Part shown: positions 8,576-16,898 of the stretch, piece by piece | Position numbering within the stretch: the first letter of the stretch is position 1 | Layout of the letters: every line of letters begins with the position of its first letter | DNA from: Leyella lascolaii | GTDB taxonomy: Bacteria > Bacteroidota > Bacteroidia > Bacteroidales > Bacteroidaceae | Assembly: GCF_900079775.1 (NCBI RefSeq) | Contig: NZ_LT556038.1 | Location: 473,060-513,085, forward strand | Direction: 5' to 3' | DNA length: 40,026 nt | Made by a program: the position numbers and the translations under genes | The notes under the pieces: model-generated | What the model was told of the DNA's origin: nothing | Databases searched by the model: none | Seen by the model: the letters and a program-made list of their open reading frames with translations, nothing else

Positions 8576-9205
8576 ATGAGAACAAGAATAACAATGATTA
8601 TCTGCCTGTGCCTGCTTTTCGCGGGCAGGGCAAGCGCACAGTGGGTCGTAAGCGATCCGGGCAATCTAGCGCAGGGCATCATCAATGCCTCCAAAAACAT
8701 CATCCATACCTCCAAGACCGCCACGAACATGGTGAGCAACTTTCAGGAGACGGTGAAAATCTATCAGCAGGGCAAGAAGTATTACGATGCCCTCAAATCG
8801 GTGAACAATCTGGTCAAGGACGCCCGCAAGGTGCAGCAGACCATCCTGATGGTGGGCGACATCACAGACATCTATGTGAACAGTTTCCAACGGATGCTCC
8901 GTGACGGGAATTTCAGACCCGAAGAGCTTTCCGCAATCGCTTTCGGCTACACGAAACTGCTGGAGGAAAGCAACGAAGTGTTGACGGAACTCAGGAACGT
9001 GGTGAACATCACCACGCTCTCCATGACCGACAAGGAGCGCATGGACGTGGTGGAACGCTGCCACTCGAAGATGAAGCGTTACCGCAACCTCGTGAGCTAC
9101 TACACGAACAAGAACATCTCCGTGAGTTACCTGCGTGCGAAAAAGAAGAACGACCTCGACCGCATCATGGGGCTGTACGGGAACATGAACGAAAGATACT
9201 GGTAG
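8576..9205 (+). CDS. traI: TraI, DUF4141 periplasmic protein (VirB5-like)
   Basis: A 209-residue protein with a clear signal peptide (cleavage near RASAQW, residue 22) and an almost wholly helical mature region rich in Lys, Asn and Thr (KTATNMVSNFQETVKIYQQG). Such helical exported proteins just before the polytopic TraJ correspond to VirB5, a minor pilus or adhesion subunit, and to the DUF4141 TraI family of Bacteroides elements. The VirB5 equivalence is from position and predicted fold only. It ends 3 bp before traJ. Confidence 0.82.
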   Translation: MRTRITMIICLCLLFAGRASAQWVVSDPGNLAQGIINASKNIIHTSKTATNMVSNFQETVKIYQQGKKYYDALKSVNNLVKDARKVQQTILMVGDITDIYVNSFQRMLRDGNFRPEELSAIAFGYTKLLEESNEVLTELRNVVNITTLSMTDKERMDVVERCHSKMKRYRNLVSYYTNKNISVSYLRAKKKNDLDRIMGLYGNMNERYW

Positions 9206-9208
9206 CCT

Positions 9209-10213
9209 ATGAAGTTCGACAACCTTCATCAGATTTTACGTTCACTTTATGAGCAGATGATGCCGCTGTGTGGGGACATGGCTGGTGTGGCGAAAGGCAT
9301 CGCCGGGCTGGGTGCGCTGTTCTACGTCGCCTACCGGGTATGGCAGTCGCTGGCGAGAGCTGAACCGATAGACGTATTCCCGATGCTCCGTCCTTTTGCC
9401 ATCGGTCTGTGCATCATGTTCTTCCCGACTGTGGTGCTGGGCACGATAAACAGCATCCTCTCACCCGTCGTACAGGGCACGGCAAAGATGCTGGAGGCGG
9501 AAACGCTGGACATGAACCGATACCGGGAGCAGAAGGACAAACTGGAATACGAGGCGATGGTACGCAACCCCGAAACCGCCTACCTCGTGTCCAACGAGGA
9601 ATTTGACAAGCAACTGGAGGAACTCGGCTGGTCGCCCTCCGACATGGTGACGATGGCGGGAATGTATATCGACCGGGGAATGTACAACATGAAGAAGAGC
9701 ATCCGCGACTTCTTCCGCGAGATACTCGAACTGCTGTTCCAAGCCGCCGCCCTCGTGATAGACACCGTCCGCACCTTCTTTCTCGTGGTGCTGGCGATTC
9801 TCGGTCCGATAGCCTTCGCCCTGTCGGTATGGGACGGTTTCCAAAACACGCTCACGCAGTGGATATGCCGCTATATACAGGTCTATCTGTGGCTACCGGT
9901 ATCGGACATGTTCAGCACCATACTGGCGAAGATACAGGTTCTGATGCTGCAAAACGACATCGAGCGGATGCAGGCAGACCCGAACTTCTCGCTGGATTCG
10001 AGCGACGGGGTGTATATCGTATTCCTCTGCATCGGCATCATCGGCTACTTTACCATTCCCACCGTTGCGGGCTGGATTATCCAAGCCGGAGGCATGGGCG
10101 GTTACGGTCGCAACGTGAACCAGATGGCGGGACGAGCCGGAAGCATGGCGGGCAGCGTGGCGGGTGCAGCCGCAGGAAACGCAGTCGGACGTGTCGGCAA
10201 ATTGCTGAAATAA
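9209..10213 (+). CDS. traJ: TraJ, polytopic inner-membrane protein (VirB6-like)
   Basis: A 334-residue protein with at least five hydrophobic segments: about residues 27-47, 57-80, 180-208 (FFLVVLAILGPIAFALSVW), 225-240 and 268-288, and a glycine/alanine-rich tail. This is the VirB6-like channel component of the conjugation apparatus, TraJ of CTnDOT-type elements. The GPIAFALSVWDGFQNTL motif is typical of the family. It follows traI by 3 bp and lies in the expected position before the VirB8-like gene. Confidence 0.88.
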   Translation: MKFDNLHQILRSLYEQMMPLCGDMAGVAKGIAGLGALFYVAYRVWQSLARAEPIDVFPMLRPFAIGLCIMFFPTVVLGTINSILSPVVQGTAKMLEAETLDMNRYREQKDKLEYEAMVRNPETAYLVSNEEFDKQLEELGWSPSDMVTMAGMYIDRGMYNMKKSIRDFFREILELLFQAAALVIDTVRTFFLVVLAILGPIAFALSVWDGFQNTLTQWICRYIQVYLWLPVSDMFSTILAKIQVLMLQNDIERMQADPNFSLDSSDGVYIVFLCIGIIGYFTIPTVAGWIIQAGGMGGYGRNVNQMAGRAGSMAGSVAGAAAGNAVGRVGKLLK

Positions 10214-10244
10214 TCAATGTGCAATCATAAATTGGAAAATATAA

Positions 10245-10868
10245 ATGGAATTCAAATCACTTAGAAACATCGAATCGTCGTTCAGGCAGATACGCCTGTT
10301 CGGTATCGTCTTCCTCTCGCTGTGCGCCGTGGTGACGGTGTGGAGCGTGTGGAACTCCTACCGTTTCGCAGAGAAGCAACGGGAGAAAATCTATGTGCTG
10401 GACAACGGCAAGAGCCTGATGCTCGCCTTGTCTCAGGATTTGTCGCAGAACCGCCCGGCGGAGGCACGGGAACATGTGCGCCGTTTCCACGAGATGTTCT
10501 TCACGCTATCACCTGAAAAAAGCGCGATTGAACACAACGTGAAACGTGCCTTGCTGCTGGCGGACAAGAGCGTGTACCACTATTATTCGGACTTCGCGGA
10601 GAAGGGGTACTACAACCGCATCATCGCCGGGAACATCAACCAAGTGCTGAAGGTGGACAGCGTGGTGTGCGACTTCAACGCCTATCCCTACCGTGCCGTG
10701 ACCTACGCCACACAGAAAATCATCCGGCAGAGCAACGTCACCGAGCGCAGCCTCGTGACCACCTGCCGCCTGCTGAACGCATCGCGGTCGGATGACAACC
10801 CGAACGGTTTTACCATCGAGGGTTTCACCATCATTGAGAACAAGGATTTACAGACTATCAAACGGTAA
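10245..10868 (+). CDS. traK: TraK, VirB8-like protein
   Basis: A 207-residue bitopic protein: short cytoplasmic N-terminus, one membrane helix at about residues 17-38 (LFGIVFLSLCAVVTVWSVW), then a periplasmic domain. This layout, size and position match TraK of Bacteroides conjugative transposons, the VirB8 counterpart that nucleates assembly of the mating channel. Key segment: LSPEKSAIEHNVKRALLLAD. Separated from traJ by 31 bp and from traL by 6 bp. Confidence 0.88.
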   Translation: MEFKSLRNIESSFRQIRLFGIVFLSLCAVVTVWSVWNSYRFAEKQREKIYVLDNGKSLMLALSQDLSQNRPAEAREHVRRFHEMFFTLSPEKSAIEHNVKRALLLADKSVYHYYSDFAEKGYYNRIIAGNINQVLKVDSVVCDFNAYPYRAVTYATQKIIRQSNVTERSLVTTCRLLNASRSDDNPNGFTIEGFTIIENKDLQTIKR

Positions 10869-10874
10869 CAGGAC

Positions 10875-11183
10875 ATGAAAAGTATCAGAAAATCAATGTG
10901 GGGCATGTATTGGAAACTCCACGACAAACGGAAACGCTTGGCGGCAAGTCTCAAAGGGTATCTGGACGGCTTGCCGCCGGAAACACGCCGCCGCATCGTG
11001 CTGGGGATGTTCGCCGCCTTCGCGGTGCTTGCCCTTTACACCTTCGGCAGAGCCGTCTATGACATCGGCAGGAACGACGGCTCACATATGGAAACGGGAC
11101 ACGCCGGACGGGTGGAACTGCCGACCCCGGCGGAAACAGGCAATCACTTAACACCTTATTTATATGGAACAGACAAAGAATGA
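10875..11183 (+). CDS. traL: TraL, DUF3989 small membrane protein
   Basis: A 102-residue protein with a basic N-terminus (KLHDKRKRLAASLKGYLDGL), one membrane segment at about residues 41-60 and a short periplasmic tail. It fits the DUF3989/TraL family that sits between TraK and TraM. Its last 20 bp overlap the start of traM in another frame, pointing to coupled translation. Function unknown; it probably stabilises the inner-membrane complex. Confidence 0.8.
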   Translation: MKSIRKSMWGMYWKLHDKRKRLAASLKGYLDGLPPETRRRIVLGMFAAFAVLALYTFGRAVYDIGRNDGSHMETGHAGRVELPTPAETGNHLTPYLYGTDKE

Positions 11184-12516
11184 ACCGACGAAAGAGAACA
11201 AAGCTGCTCCCGAAACGGGGAAACCGAAAAAGGAGCGCGAACCGCTGACAGAGGCGCAACGGCTGAAACGGCAGAAGATGATCGTGCTGCCCGCTATGGT
11301 GTTGGTGTTCATCGGGGCGATGTGGCTGATATTCGCCCCGTCCTCCGGCAAGGAGCAACCGCCGGGAACGGACGGATACAACACCGAGATGCCCGACGCT
11401 GACAAGGCGAACCGGCAGATTATCGGCGACAAGCTGAAAGCCTACGAGCATGGGGAGATGGAAGAGCGTCAGGAGAGCCGCAACCGTGCCATCGGGCAGC
11501 TGGGCGACATGTTCGACCGCGAGATAGCGGGAACGGAGAACGGAGTGGACTTCGACCTCGCCAATCCGGGCGGCAAGGAAGAAAGGGCAAAGCCAGCCAC
11601 GCCGCAGACCATCCAGTCCTCCGCAGCCGCCTACCGTGACCTGAACGCCACGCTCGGAAACTTCTACGACCAGCCGAAAAACGACAATGCGGAGATGGAC
11701 GAATTGTTGGAGCGCATCGCATCGCTGGAGTCGGAACTGGAAAGCGAGAGGGGCAAGGCTTCCTCTATGGACGAGCAGGTGGCTCTTATGGAGAAGTCCT
11801 ACGAGCTGGCGGCAAAGTACATGGGCGGTCAGAACGGAGGACAGCCATCGGCGGAACAGAGGGCAGAGCCAACTACCGTGCAGAAAGGGAAGAAGAACAA
11901 GGCAATGCCTATCAGACAGGTGGAGCATCAAGTAGTTTCTTCACTCTCACAGCCTATGAGTAACGCGGAGTTTGTCGCCGCCTTATCGCAGGAACGCAAC
12001 CGGGGTTTCAACACGGCTGTCGGCACGGCGGAGGTATTGGACAGGAACACCATACCGGCGTGCGTGCATGGGGCGCAGAGCGTGACGGACGGGCAGACGG
12101 TAAGGCTGCGCCTGCTGGAGCCTATGGCGGTGGCAGGCAGGACAATACCCCGGGGTGCGGTGGTGGTCGGCACGGGCAAGATACAGGGTGAGCGGCTCGA
12201 CATCGAGATTACCTCGCTGGAATACGACGGCACGATTATCCCCGTGGAGCTTGCGGTCTATGACACGGACGGACAGCCCGGCATCTTCATCCCGAACTCG
12301 ATGGAGATGAACGCCGTCCGGGAGGTCGCCGCCAACATGGGCGGCTCGCTGGGAAGCAGCATCAACATCTCCACCAATGCCGGGGCGCAGCTCGCCTCCG
12401 ACTTGGGCAAGGGGCTGATACAAGGCACGAGCCAGTACATCGCCAAAAAGATGCGAACCGTCAAGGTGCATCTGAAAGCCGGGTACAGGGTCATGCTTTA
12501 CCAAGAAAAATATTGA
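11164..12516 (+). CDS. traM: TraM, VirB10-like channel protein
   Basis: A 450-residue protein. The N-terminal 35 residues are charged and cytoplasmic, followed by one membrane helix (about 40-58, MIVLPAMVLVFIGAMWLIF), a long glutamate-rich linker with coiled-coil character (around residues 175-210, LLERIASLESELESE), and a C-terminal beta domain (from about residue 290) with VRLRLLEPMAVAGRTIPRG, typical of VirB10/TrbI. VirB10 proteins span the periplasm and link inner- and outer-membrane parts of the channel. The glycine-rich GGSLGSSIN stretch near 395 resembles the outer-membrane-proximal part. Confidence 0.87.
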   Translation: MEQTKNEPTKENKAAPETGKPKKEREPLTEAQRLKRQKMIVLPAMVLVFIGAMWLIFAPSSGKEQPPGTDGYNTEMPDADKANRQIIGDKLKAYEHGEMEERQESRNRAIGQLGDMFDREIAGTENGVDFDLANPGGKEERAKPATPQTIQSSAAAYRDLNATLGNFYDQPKNDNAEMDELLERIASLESELESERGKASSMDEQVALMEKSYELAAKYMGGQNGGQPSAEQRAEPTTVQKGKKNKAMPIRQVEHQVVSSLSQPMSNAEFVAALSQERNRGFNTAVGTAEVLDRNTIPACVHGAQSVTDGQTVRLRLLEPMAVAGRTIPRGAVVVGTGKIQGERLDIEITSLEYDGTIIPVELAVYDTDGQPGIFIPNSMEMNAVREVAANMGGSLGSSINISTNAGAQLASDLGKGLIQGTSQYIAKKMRTVKVHLKAGYRVMLYQEKY

Positions 12517-12550
12517 AAACAATAAAAATTACCACTAAAATCCAAAAGTA

Positions 12551-13537
12551 ATGAGAAAAGTAATCATCATGTTTGCCCTCGCTATGGGCATCATAACTGC
12601 CAACGCGCAGGAGAATGTAACCGTTGAAACGACCAACGGAAGTGAACAACCGACCTTGACGAAGGAGGTCTATCCGCAGAAGGAGGCGGACGGCGACCTA
12701 TATCACGGGCTGTCACGCAAGCTGACCTTCGACCGCATGATACCGCCGCACGGTCTGGAAGTGACCTACGACAAGACCGTCCACGTCATTTTTCCGGCGG
12801 AGGTGCGCTATGTCGATTTAGGCTCGCCCGACCTGATTGCCGGGAAAGCCGACGGAGCGGAGAACATCATCCGTGTGAAGGCTACCGTAAGGAATTTTCC
12901 CAACGAAACGAATATGTCCGTCATCACGGAGGACGGCAGTTTCTACACCTTCAACGTGAAGTACGCCGCCGAACCGCTGTTGCTCAACGTGGAGATGTGC
13001 GACTTCATCCATGACGGCAGCACGGTGAACCGCCCGAACAACGCGCAGGAAATCTATCTGAAAGAGCTGGGCAGCGAAAGCCCGATGCTGGTGCGCCTTA
13101 TCATGAAGTCCATCCACAAACAGAACAAGCGCGAGGTGAAGCATATCGGCTGCAAGCGTTTCGGCATCCAATACCTGTTGAAAGGCATCTACACGCACAA
13201 CGGCTTGCTTTATTTCCACACGGAGATAAAGAACCAGAGCAACGTGCCTTTCGATGTGGACTACATCACTTGGAAAATCGTGGACAAGAAGGTTGCGAAG
13301 CGTACTGCCGTGCAGGAGCAGATTATTCTGCCGCTCCGCGCGCAGAACTACGCCACCCTCGTGCCGGGCAAAAAGAGCGAGCGCACGGTCTTCACGATGG
13401 CGAAGTTCACCATCCCCGATGACAAGTGCCTCGTGGTGGAATTGAACGAGAAGAACGGCGGCCGTCACCAGTCCTTCGTGATTGAGAACGAGGATTTGGT
13501 ACGCGCGGGTACCATCAACGAACTTCAAGTACGCTGA
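12551..13537 (+). CDS. traN: TraN, DUF4138 protein (VirB9-like)
   Basis: A 328-residue exported protein with a signal peptide (cleaved near ITANAQ, residue 20). The mature part is beta-rich, opening with a segment like YHGLSRKLTFDRMIPPHGLEV and ending in a C-terminal domain (KRFGIQYLLKGIYTHNGLLYF) characteristic of the DUF4138/TraN family. TraN takes the VirB9 position next to the VirB10-like TraM and probably forms the outer-membrane ring. The VirB9 link is by position. The stop is 2 bp before traO. Confidence 0.87.
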   Translation: MRKVIIMFALAMGIITANAQENVTVETTNGSEQPTLTKEVYPQKEADGDLYHGLSRKLTFDRMIPPHGLEVTYDKTVHVIFPAEVRYVDLGSPDLIAGKADGAENIIRVKATVRNFPNETNMSVITEDGSFYTFNVKYAAEPLLLNVEMCDFIHDGSTVNRPNNAQEIYLKELGSESPMLVRLIMKSIHKQNKREVKHIGCKRFGIQYLLKGIYTHNGLLYFHTEIKNQSNVPFDVDYITWKIVDKKVAKRTAVQEQIILPLRAQNYATLVPGKKSERTVFTMAKFTIPDDKCLVVELNEKNGGRHQSFVIENEDLVRAGTINELQVR

Positions 13538-13539
13538 CC

Positions 13540-14115
13540 ATGAGAAAGTACATCGCAATAATCATCGCGTCGCTTGCCCTTTTTACAGGGCAGGCGCACG
13601 CCCAGCGGTGTCTGCCGAAGATGCAGGGCATCGAGGTGAGGGCGGACATGGCGGACGGCTTCAATCTCGGCGGCAAGGACGGCGGGTACAGCTTCGGGGC
13701 GGCTCTCTCCACCTACACGAAGAAGGGGAACAAGTGGGTGTTCGGTGGCGAATACCTGTTGAAGAACAATCCCTACAAGGACACCAAGATACCCGTGGCG
13801 CAGTTCACGGCGGAGGGCGGCTATTACTTCAAGATACTGTCGGACGCCCGAAAGATTGTTTTCGTCTATGCCGGGGCTTCGGCTCTCGCCGGATATGAGG
13901 CGGTAAATTGGGGGAAGAAGGTGCTGCATGACGGCTCCACGCTGCACGACCGGGACGCCTTCATCTACGGCGGTGCGCTGACGCTCGATGTGGAGTGTTA
14001 CGTGGCAGACCGTATCGCCCTGCTTGCCAACCTGCGGGAGCGTTGCCTTTGGGGTGGCGACACACGGAAGTTCCACACGCAGTTCGGGGTCGGTATCAAG
14101 TTCATCATCAACTGA
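13540..14115 (+). CDS. traO: TraO, outer-membrane-type conjugation protein
   Basis: A 191-residue protein with a signal peptide (ending GQAHAQ, residue 22) and a pattern of alternating amphipathic strands (GYSFGAALSTYTKKGNKWVFGGEYLL) ending in FGVGIKFIIN, an aromatic-rich beta-signal-like C-terminus. This suggests a small outer-membrane beta-barrel. TraO is found in this position in CTnDOT-type operons; no enzymatic function is known to me. It starts 2 bp after traN, so the two are surely co-transcribed. Confidence 0.82.
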   Translation: MRKYIAIIIASLALFTGQAHAQRCLPKMQGIEVRADMADGFNLGGKDGGYSFGAALSTYTKKGNKWVFGGEYLLKNNPYKDTKIPVAQFTAEGGYYFKILSDARKIVFVYAGASALAGYEAVNWGKKVLHDGSTLHDRDAFIYGGALTLDVECYVADRIALLANLRERCLWGGDTRKFHTQFGVGIKFIIN

Positions 14116-14122
14116 CACGGGC

Positions 14123-15025
14123 ATGGAAAGGACGGAAATAGATGCTGTCAGAAGGATGCCGCTTGCGGATTTTCTCGCACGGCTGGGGCATGAGCCTGTC
14201 AGAAGGAGCGGTAACGAGCTGTGGTATCTTGCCCCGTACAGGGGCGAGCGCACATCCTCTTTCCGTGTGAACGTGGCGAAACAGCTCTGGTACGACTTCG
14301 GTTTGGGCAAGGGCGGCGACATCTTCACGCTTGCCGGGGAGTTTCTGCAAAGCGATGACTTCATGAAGCAAGCGAAGTTCATAGCGGAAGCCGCCAATAT
14401 GACGGTTGCCGGATGGGAAAAGCCCGTCTATCTCTCGAAGCCGACCGAATCCGTTTTTGAGGATGTGGAGGTCGCTCCGCTGCTCCGCTCACTGCTGACG
14501 GAGTATTTAGAGGAACGGGGCATCCCTTACGCCATCGCATCCCGTCACTGCTGCCGCTTGAACTACGGTGTGCGTGGGAAACGGTATTTTGCCGTTGGCT
14601 TTCCGAACATGGCAGGTGGCTATGAAGTCAGAAGCCGATATTTCAAGGGTTGCATACCTCCGAAGTCTGTATCACTGGTAAAGGCGAATGACATCCCGGC
14701 TGACGAGTGCCTCGTGTTCGAGGGCTTCATGGACTTTCTCTCTGCCGTGACGCTTGGTGTAACCGGTAACGCTGACTGTCTTGTGCTGAACTCAGTCGCC
14801 AACGTGGAGAAGGCGGCGGGATTGCTGGACGGATACGGGCGCATCGGCTGCTTCCTCGACCGTGACGAAGCCGGACGGCGGACGCTTGCCGCACTTACCA
14901 TGCGATACGGGGAACGTGTCACCGACCGTTCCTCCCTCTATGACGGTTGCAAGGACTTGAACGAGTACCTGCAACTGACAACGAAAAAACAGAAAAACAA
15001 CCATCTAAAAATCGAAGAACAATGA
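14123..15025 (+). CDS. traP: TraP, DNA primase with CHC2-like and Toprim domains
   Basis: A 300-residue protein. The N-terminal 90 residues resemble a primase CHC2 zinc-binding domain (LAPYRGERTSSFRVN...WYDFGLGKGGDI), but the zinc cysteines and histidine are absent. The second half is a Toprim domain with the acidic residues in place: E200 in VFEGFMDFL and D246/D248 in LDRDEAG. It would prime complementary-strand synthesis on transferred DNA. I start at the ATG at 14,123, 7 bp after traO; an upstream extension to 13,988 overlaps traO and is rejected. It ends with an ATGA overlap with traQ. Confidence 0.85.
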   Translation: MERTEIDAVRRMPLADFLARLGHEPVRRSGNELWYLAPYRGERTSSFRVNVAKQLWYDFGLGKGGDIFTLAGEFLQSDDFMKQAKFIAEAANMTVAGWEKPVYLSKPTESVFEDVEVAPLLRSLLTEYLEERGIPYAIASRHCCRLNYGVRGKRYFAVGFPNMAGGYEVRSRYFKGCIPPKSVSLVKANDIPADECLVFEGFMDFLSAVTLGVTGNADCLVLNSVANVEKAAGLLDGYGRIGCFLDRDEAGRRTLAALTMRYGERVTDRSSLYDGCKDLNEYLQLTTKKQKNNHLKIEEQ

Positions 15026-15525
15026 ACATACTGAACAACAGAAACAAGAGAACATCAATATTCAAGGCAGTGGCGTTATGCCTGATAGCCGCCATGTCAT
15101 TCACCCTCGTGTCATGTGACGATGACATGGACATCCAGCAGTCCTATCCCTTCACGGTGGAGGTCATGCCCGTGCCGAACAAGGTAGTAAAGGGGCAGAC
15201 AGTGGAAATCCGCTGTGAACTGAAAAAGGAGGGCGACTTTTCGGGTACGCTCTATACCATCCGCTATTTCCAGTTCGAGGGGGAAGGCTCGCTCAAAATG
15301 GATAACGGCATCACCTTCCTGCCTAACGACCGCTACCTGCTGGAGAACGAAAAATTCCGCCTGTACTACACGGCGGCGGGTGATGAGGCGCATAATTTCA
15401 TCGTGGTGGTGGAGGATAACTTTAGCAACTCCTACGAACTGGAATTTGACTTCAACAACAGGAATGTAAAGGACGACGATCTTACCATCGTTCCCATCGG
15501 CAACTTCAGCCCCTTGTTGAAATGA
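15022..15525 (+). CDS. traQ: TraQ, DUF3872 lipoprotein
   Basis: A 167-residue protein starting at the ATG that overlaps the traP stop. It has a basic N-terminus, a hydrophobic stretch and the lipobox LVSC (Cys near residue 31), then an acidic run (DDDMD) and a beta-rich domain (YPFTVEVMPVPNKVVKGQTVEIRC) of the immunoglobulin-like kind typical of DUF3872/TraQ. Probably an outer-membrane or surface lipoprotein. It shares a 4-bp overlap with the lysozyme gene. Its precise function in conjugation is not known to me. Confidence 0.83.
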   Translation: MNILNNRNKRTSIFKAVALCLIAAMSFTLVSCDDDMDIQQSYPFTVEVMPVPNKVVKGQTVEIRCELKKEGDFSGTLYTIRYFQFEGEGSLKMDNGITFLPNDRYLLENEKFRLYYTAAGDEAHNFIVVVEDNFSNSYELEFDFNNRNVKDDDLTIVPIGNFSPLLK

Positions 15526-16049
15526 TGCGTGTATTCATGACAATGCTCTGTTCACTTCTGACGGTCTGTTCTGTGTCCGCGCAGATCAGCCGCCAAGAGG
15601 GAACGGACGGGCAGGCGGCAATCTACCGACTGCCGCTTATGGAACGTGCTTTTTTATGCTGCCGCTACTTTGAAGGCTGGCACTCAGAAAAACACTACCC
15701 ATACGTCGGTTGGGGTCACAAACTTTTGCCAAACGAGAAGTATTCGGCACGAACCATGACAAAACGGGATGCGGATGAACTTTTGCGGAAAGACCTGCGC
15801 AAATTTGTCGCCATGTTCCGTAAATTCGGGGTTGATTCGATTTTGCTTGGCACGTTAGCTTACAATGTGGGACCGGCGAAGCTGTTAGGCAGCAAAACAA
15901 TCCCCAAAAGCACCTTAATCAAGAAGCTGGAAGCTGGTGACAGGAACATCTACCGTGAGTATATAGCCTTCTGCAACTACAAAGGAAAACGCCACGCCAT
16001 GCTGCTCAAACGGAGAAAGGCGGAGTTTGCGCTGTTGTATATCCCATAA
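15522..16049 (+). CDS. GH24-like lysozyme, transfer-associated
   Basis: A 175-residue exported protein (signal peptide ending SVSAQ, residue 21) with a GH24 lysozyme-like core: FEGWHSEKHYPYVGWGH, where E51 is the likely catalytic acid and GWGH the substrate-cleft motif, and LAYNVGPAKLLGS later. Family members usually carry an Asp or Cys and a Thr after the Glu; I do not see them at the usual spacing, a variation that seems common in transposon-borne relatives. Such enzymes open the peptidoglycan for the mating channel. Last gene of the tra operon, followed within 20 bp by a terminator. Confidence 0.85.
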   Translation: MMRVFMTMLCSLLTVCSVSAQISRQEGTDGQAAIYRLPLMERAFLCCRYFEGWHSEKHYPYVGWGHKLLPNEKYSARTMTKRDADELLRKDLRKFVAMFRKFGVDSILLGTLAYNVGPAKLLGSKTIPKSTLIKKLEAGDRNIYREYIAFCNYKGKRHAMLLKRRKAEFALLYIP

Positions 16050-16066
16050 AAGGACTGACAAAACTG

Positions 16067-16105
16067 GCAAAAGACGTGCCATATTTAACTTGGCACGTCT
16101 TTTGC
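16067..16105 (+). terminator. Hairpin ending the tra operon
   Basis: GCAAAAGACGTGCCA (16,067-16,081) and its exact complement (16,091-16,105) form a perfect 15-bp stem with a 9-base loop, 17 bp after the lysozyme stop. The right arm contains TCTTTTG. It should act as an intrinsic terminator, and the A-rich left arm may serve transcription from the other side. Confidence 0.8.
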
Positions 16106-16413
16106 TCTATCACTTGATAGATTATCGTAGGATTTTCTCGTTAATTGACATCGTTGAGCCATTTTTGCCTATCGGTTTCCAAATAACACTTCAAGTTGTA
16201 AGTGTTGTGAGAGCAATACAAAACATAGTTATTAACCATAAAAAGTATAGCGAAATTATGAAGAAAGTATTTAGGAAAATTCAGAAAGGAACAACAAAAA
16301 TGATTGAACGTATCAAATCGTTGGGGGAAATGGAGACGAAGCAGAAATGTGTAGTTCAACGGTTCGAGATTATCATTCCCCTCCACCAAAAAATAACGAC
16401 CCAATATATAGCC
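16106..16413. other. Gene-free spacer between convergent operons
   Basis: A/T-rich DNA between the tra terminator and the hairpin cluster. Frames crossing it encode no recognisable protein, and nothing else was seen. Confidence 0.4.
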
Positions 16414-16440
16414 TCCGCAAGTTTTACTTGCGGATTTTTT
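16414..16440 (+). terminator. Intrinsic terminator-like hairpin with T-run
   Basis: TCCGCAAG and CTTGCGGA form a perfect 8-bp stem with a TTTTA loop, followed directly by six T residues. This is a canonical rho-independent terminator for rightward transcription, about 310 bp beyond the first tra terminator. Confidence 0.7.
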
Positions 16441-16454
16441 AGTTATCGCAGATT

Positions 16455-16486
16455 GGACAAAGGTTTCTTTGCTACTTTCTTTGTCC
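16455..16486. repeat. 8-bp inverted repeat (GGACAAAG / CTTTGTCC)
   Basis: Perfect 8-bp arms around a 16-base pyrimidine-rich loop, in the middle of the three-hairpin cluster between the convergent operons. Confidence 0.5.
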
Positions 16487-16512
16487 GCCATCATGCTCAC
16501 TGAAAGAAAGTA

Positions 16513-16530
16513 GGGCGGCTCTCGCCGCCC
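16513..16530 (-). terminator. Terminator of the leftward accessory operon
   Basis: GGGCGGC and GCCGCCC form a perfect 7-bp GC stem with a four-base loop, lying 6 bp beyond the stop of the last leftward gene. On the minus strand it is followed by TACTTTCTTTC, a fair T-rich tract. Confidence 0.65.
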
Positions 16531-16536
16531 CGCCAC

Positions 16537-16845
16537 TCAAAAGCGTGTGTAAAGTCCCGTCACCATCGTGAACATTTCCTCCAGCATATCAAAATAGATA
16601 CCCTCGTGTACGGCAATGTCCTTTGTCTTGCACTCAAAGGTCTTTTTGCTGAACGTCCTGCGGTAGAAGCGCATATTGTAGAGGTCTGCCCCTTCGTCAT
16701 AGATGATGTCAAGGCGGTTGGCACTTGTTTTGTTCCTTGCAAGGCTCATCCGTAAGCCGTTGCCCATATCTATGAAATCACGGCTACCTGTCATGGCGGT
16801 GAAGCGTTTTCCGCCTATCTGCTGTAATATCGTCTTGGCTATCAT
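16537..16845 (-). CDS. Conserved-looking protein of unknown function, accessory operon
   Basis: A 102-residue protein starting MIAKTILQQIGGKRFTAMTG. It looks like a compact alpha/beta protein with no signal or membrane segment; central motif NRLDIIYDEGADLYNMRFYR. A longer frame extends upstream to 16,956 but would overlap the next gene, so I take the ATG at 16,845. It is the last gene of the leftward operon and precedes the 16,513-16,530 hairpin. I have seen similar proteins as companions of PcfJ/PcfK in Bacteroides mobile elements, but cannot name a function. Confidence 0.7.
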   Translation of the reverse strand: MIAKTILQQIGGKRFTAMTGSRDFIDMGNGLRMSLARNKTSANRLDIIYDEGADLYNMRFYRRTFSKKTFECKTKDIAVHEGIYFDMLEEMFTMVTGLYTRF

Positions 16846-16898
16846 ATCTTTTGTTTTTAGGGTTTTAAGTATTGGCGGTGCGGACACCGCCATCCCGT

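Noticed and set aside
10951..11931. Minus-strand 326-residue frame opposite traL/traM
   Set aside because: Shadow frame with Leu/Arg/His-rich low-complexity translation and no domain.
16141..16536. Minus-strand 131-residue frame
   Set aside because: The first 30 codons look protein-like (MMADKESSKETFVQSA) but they run through two hairpins and the rest is A/T-rich noise; the frame overlaps the terminator cluster.
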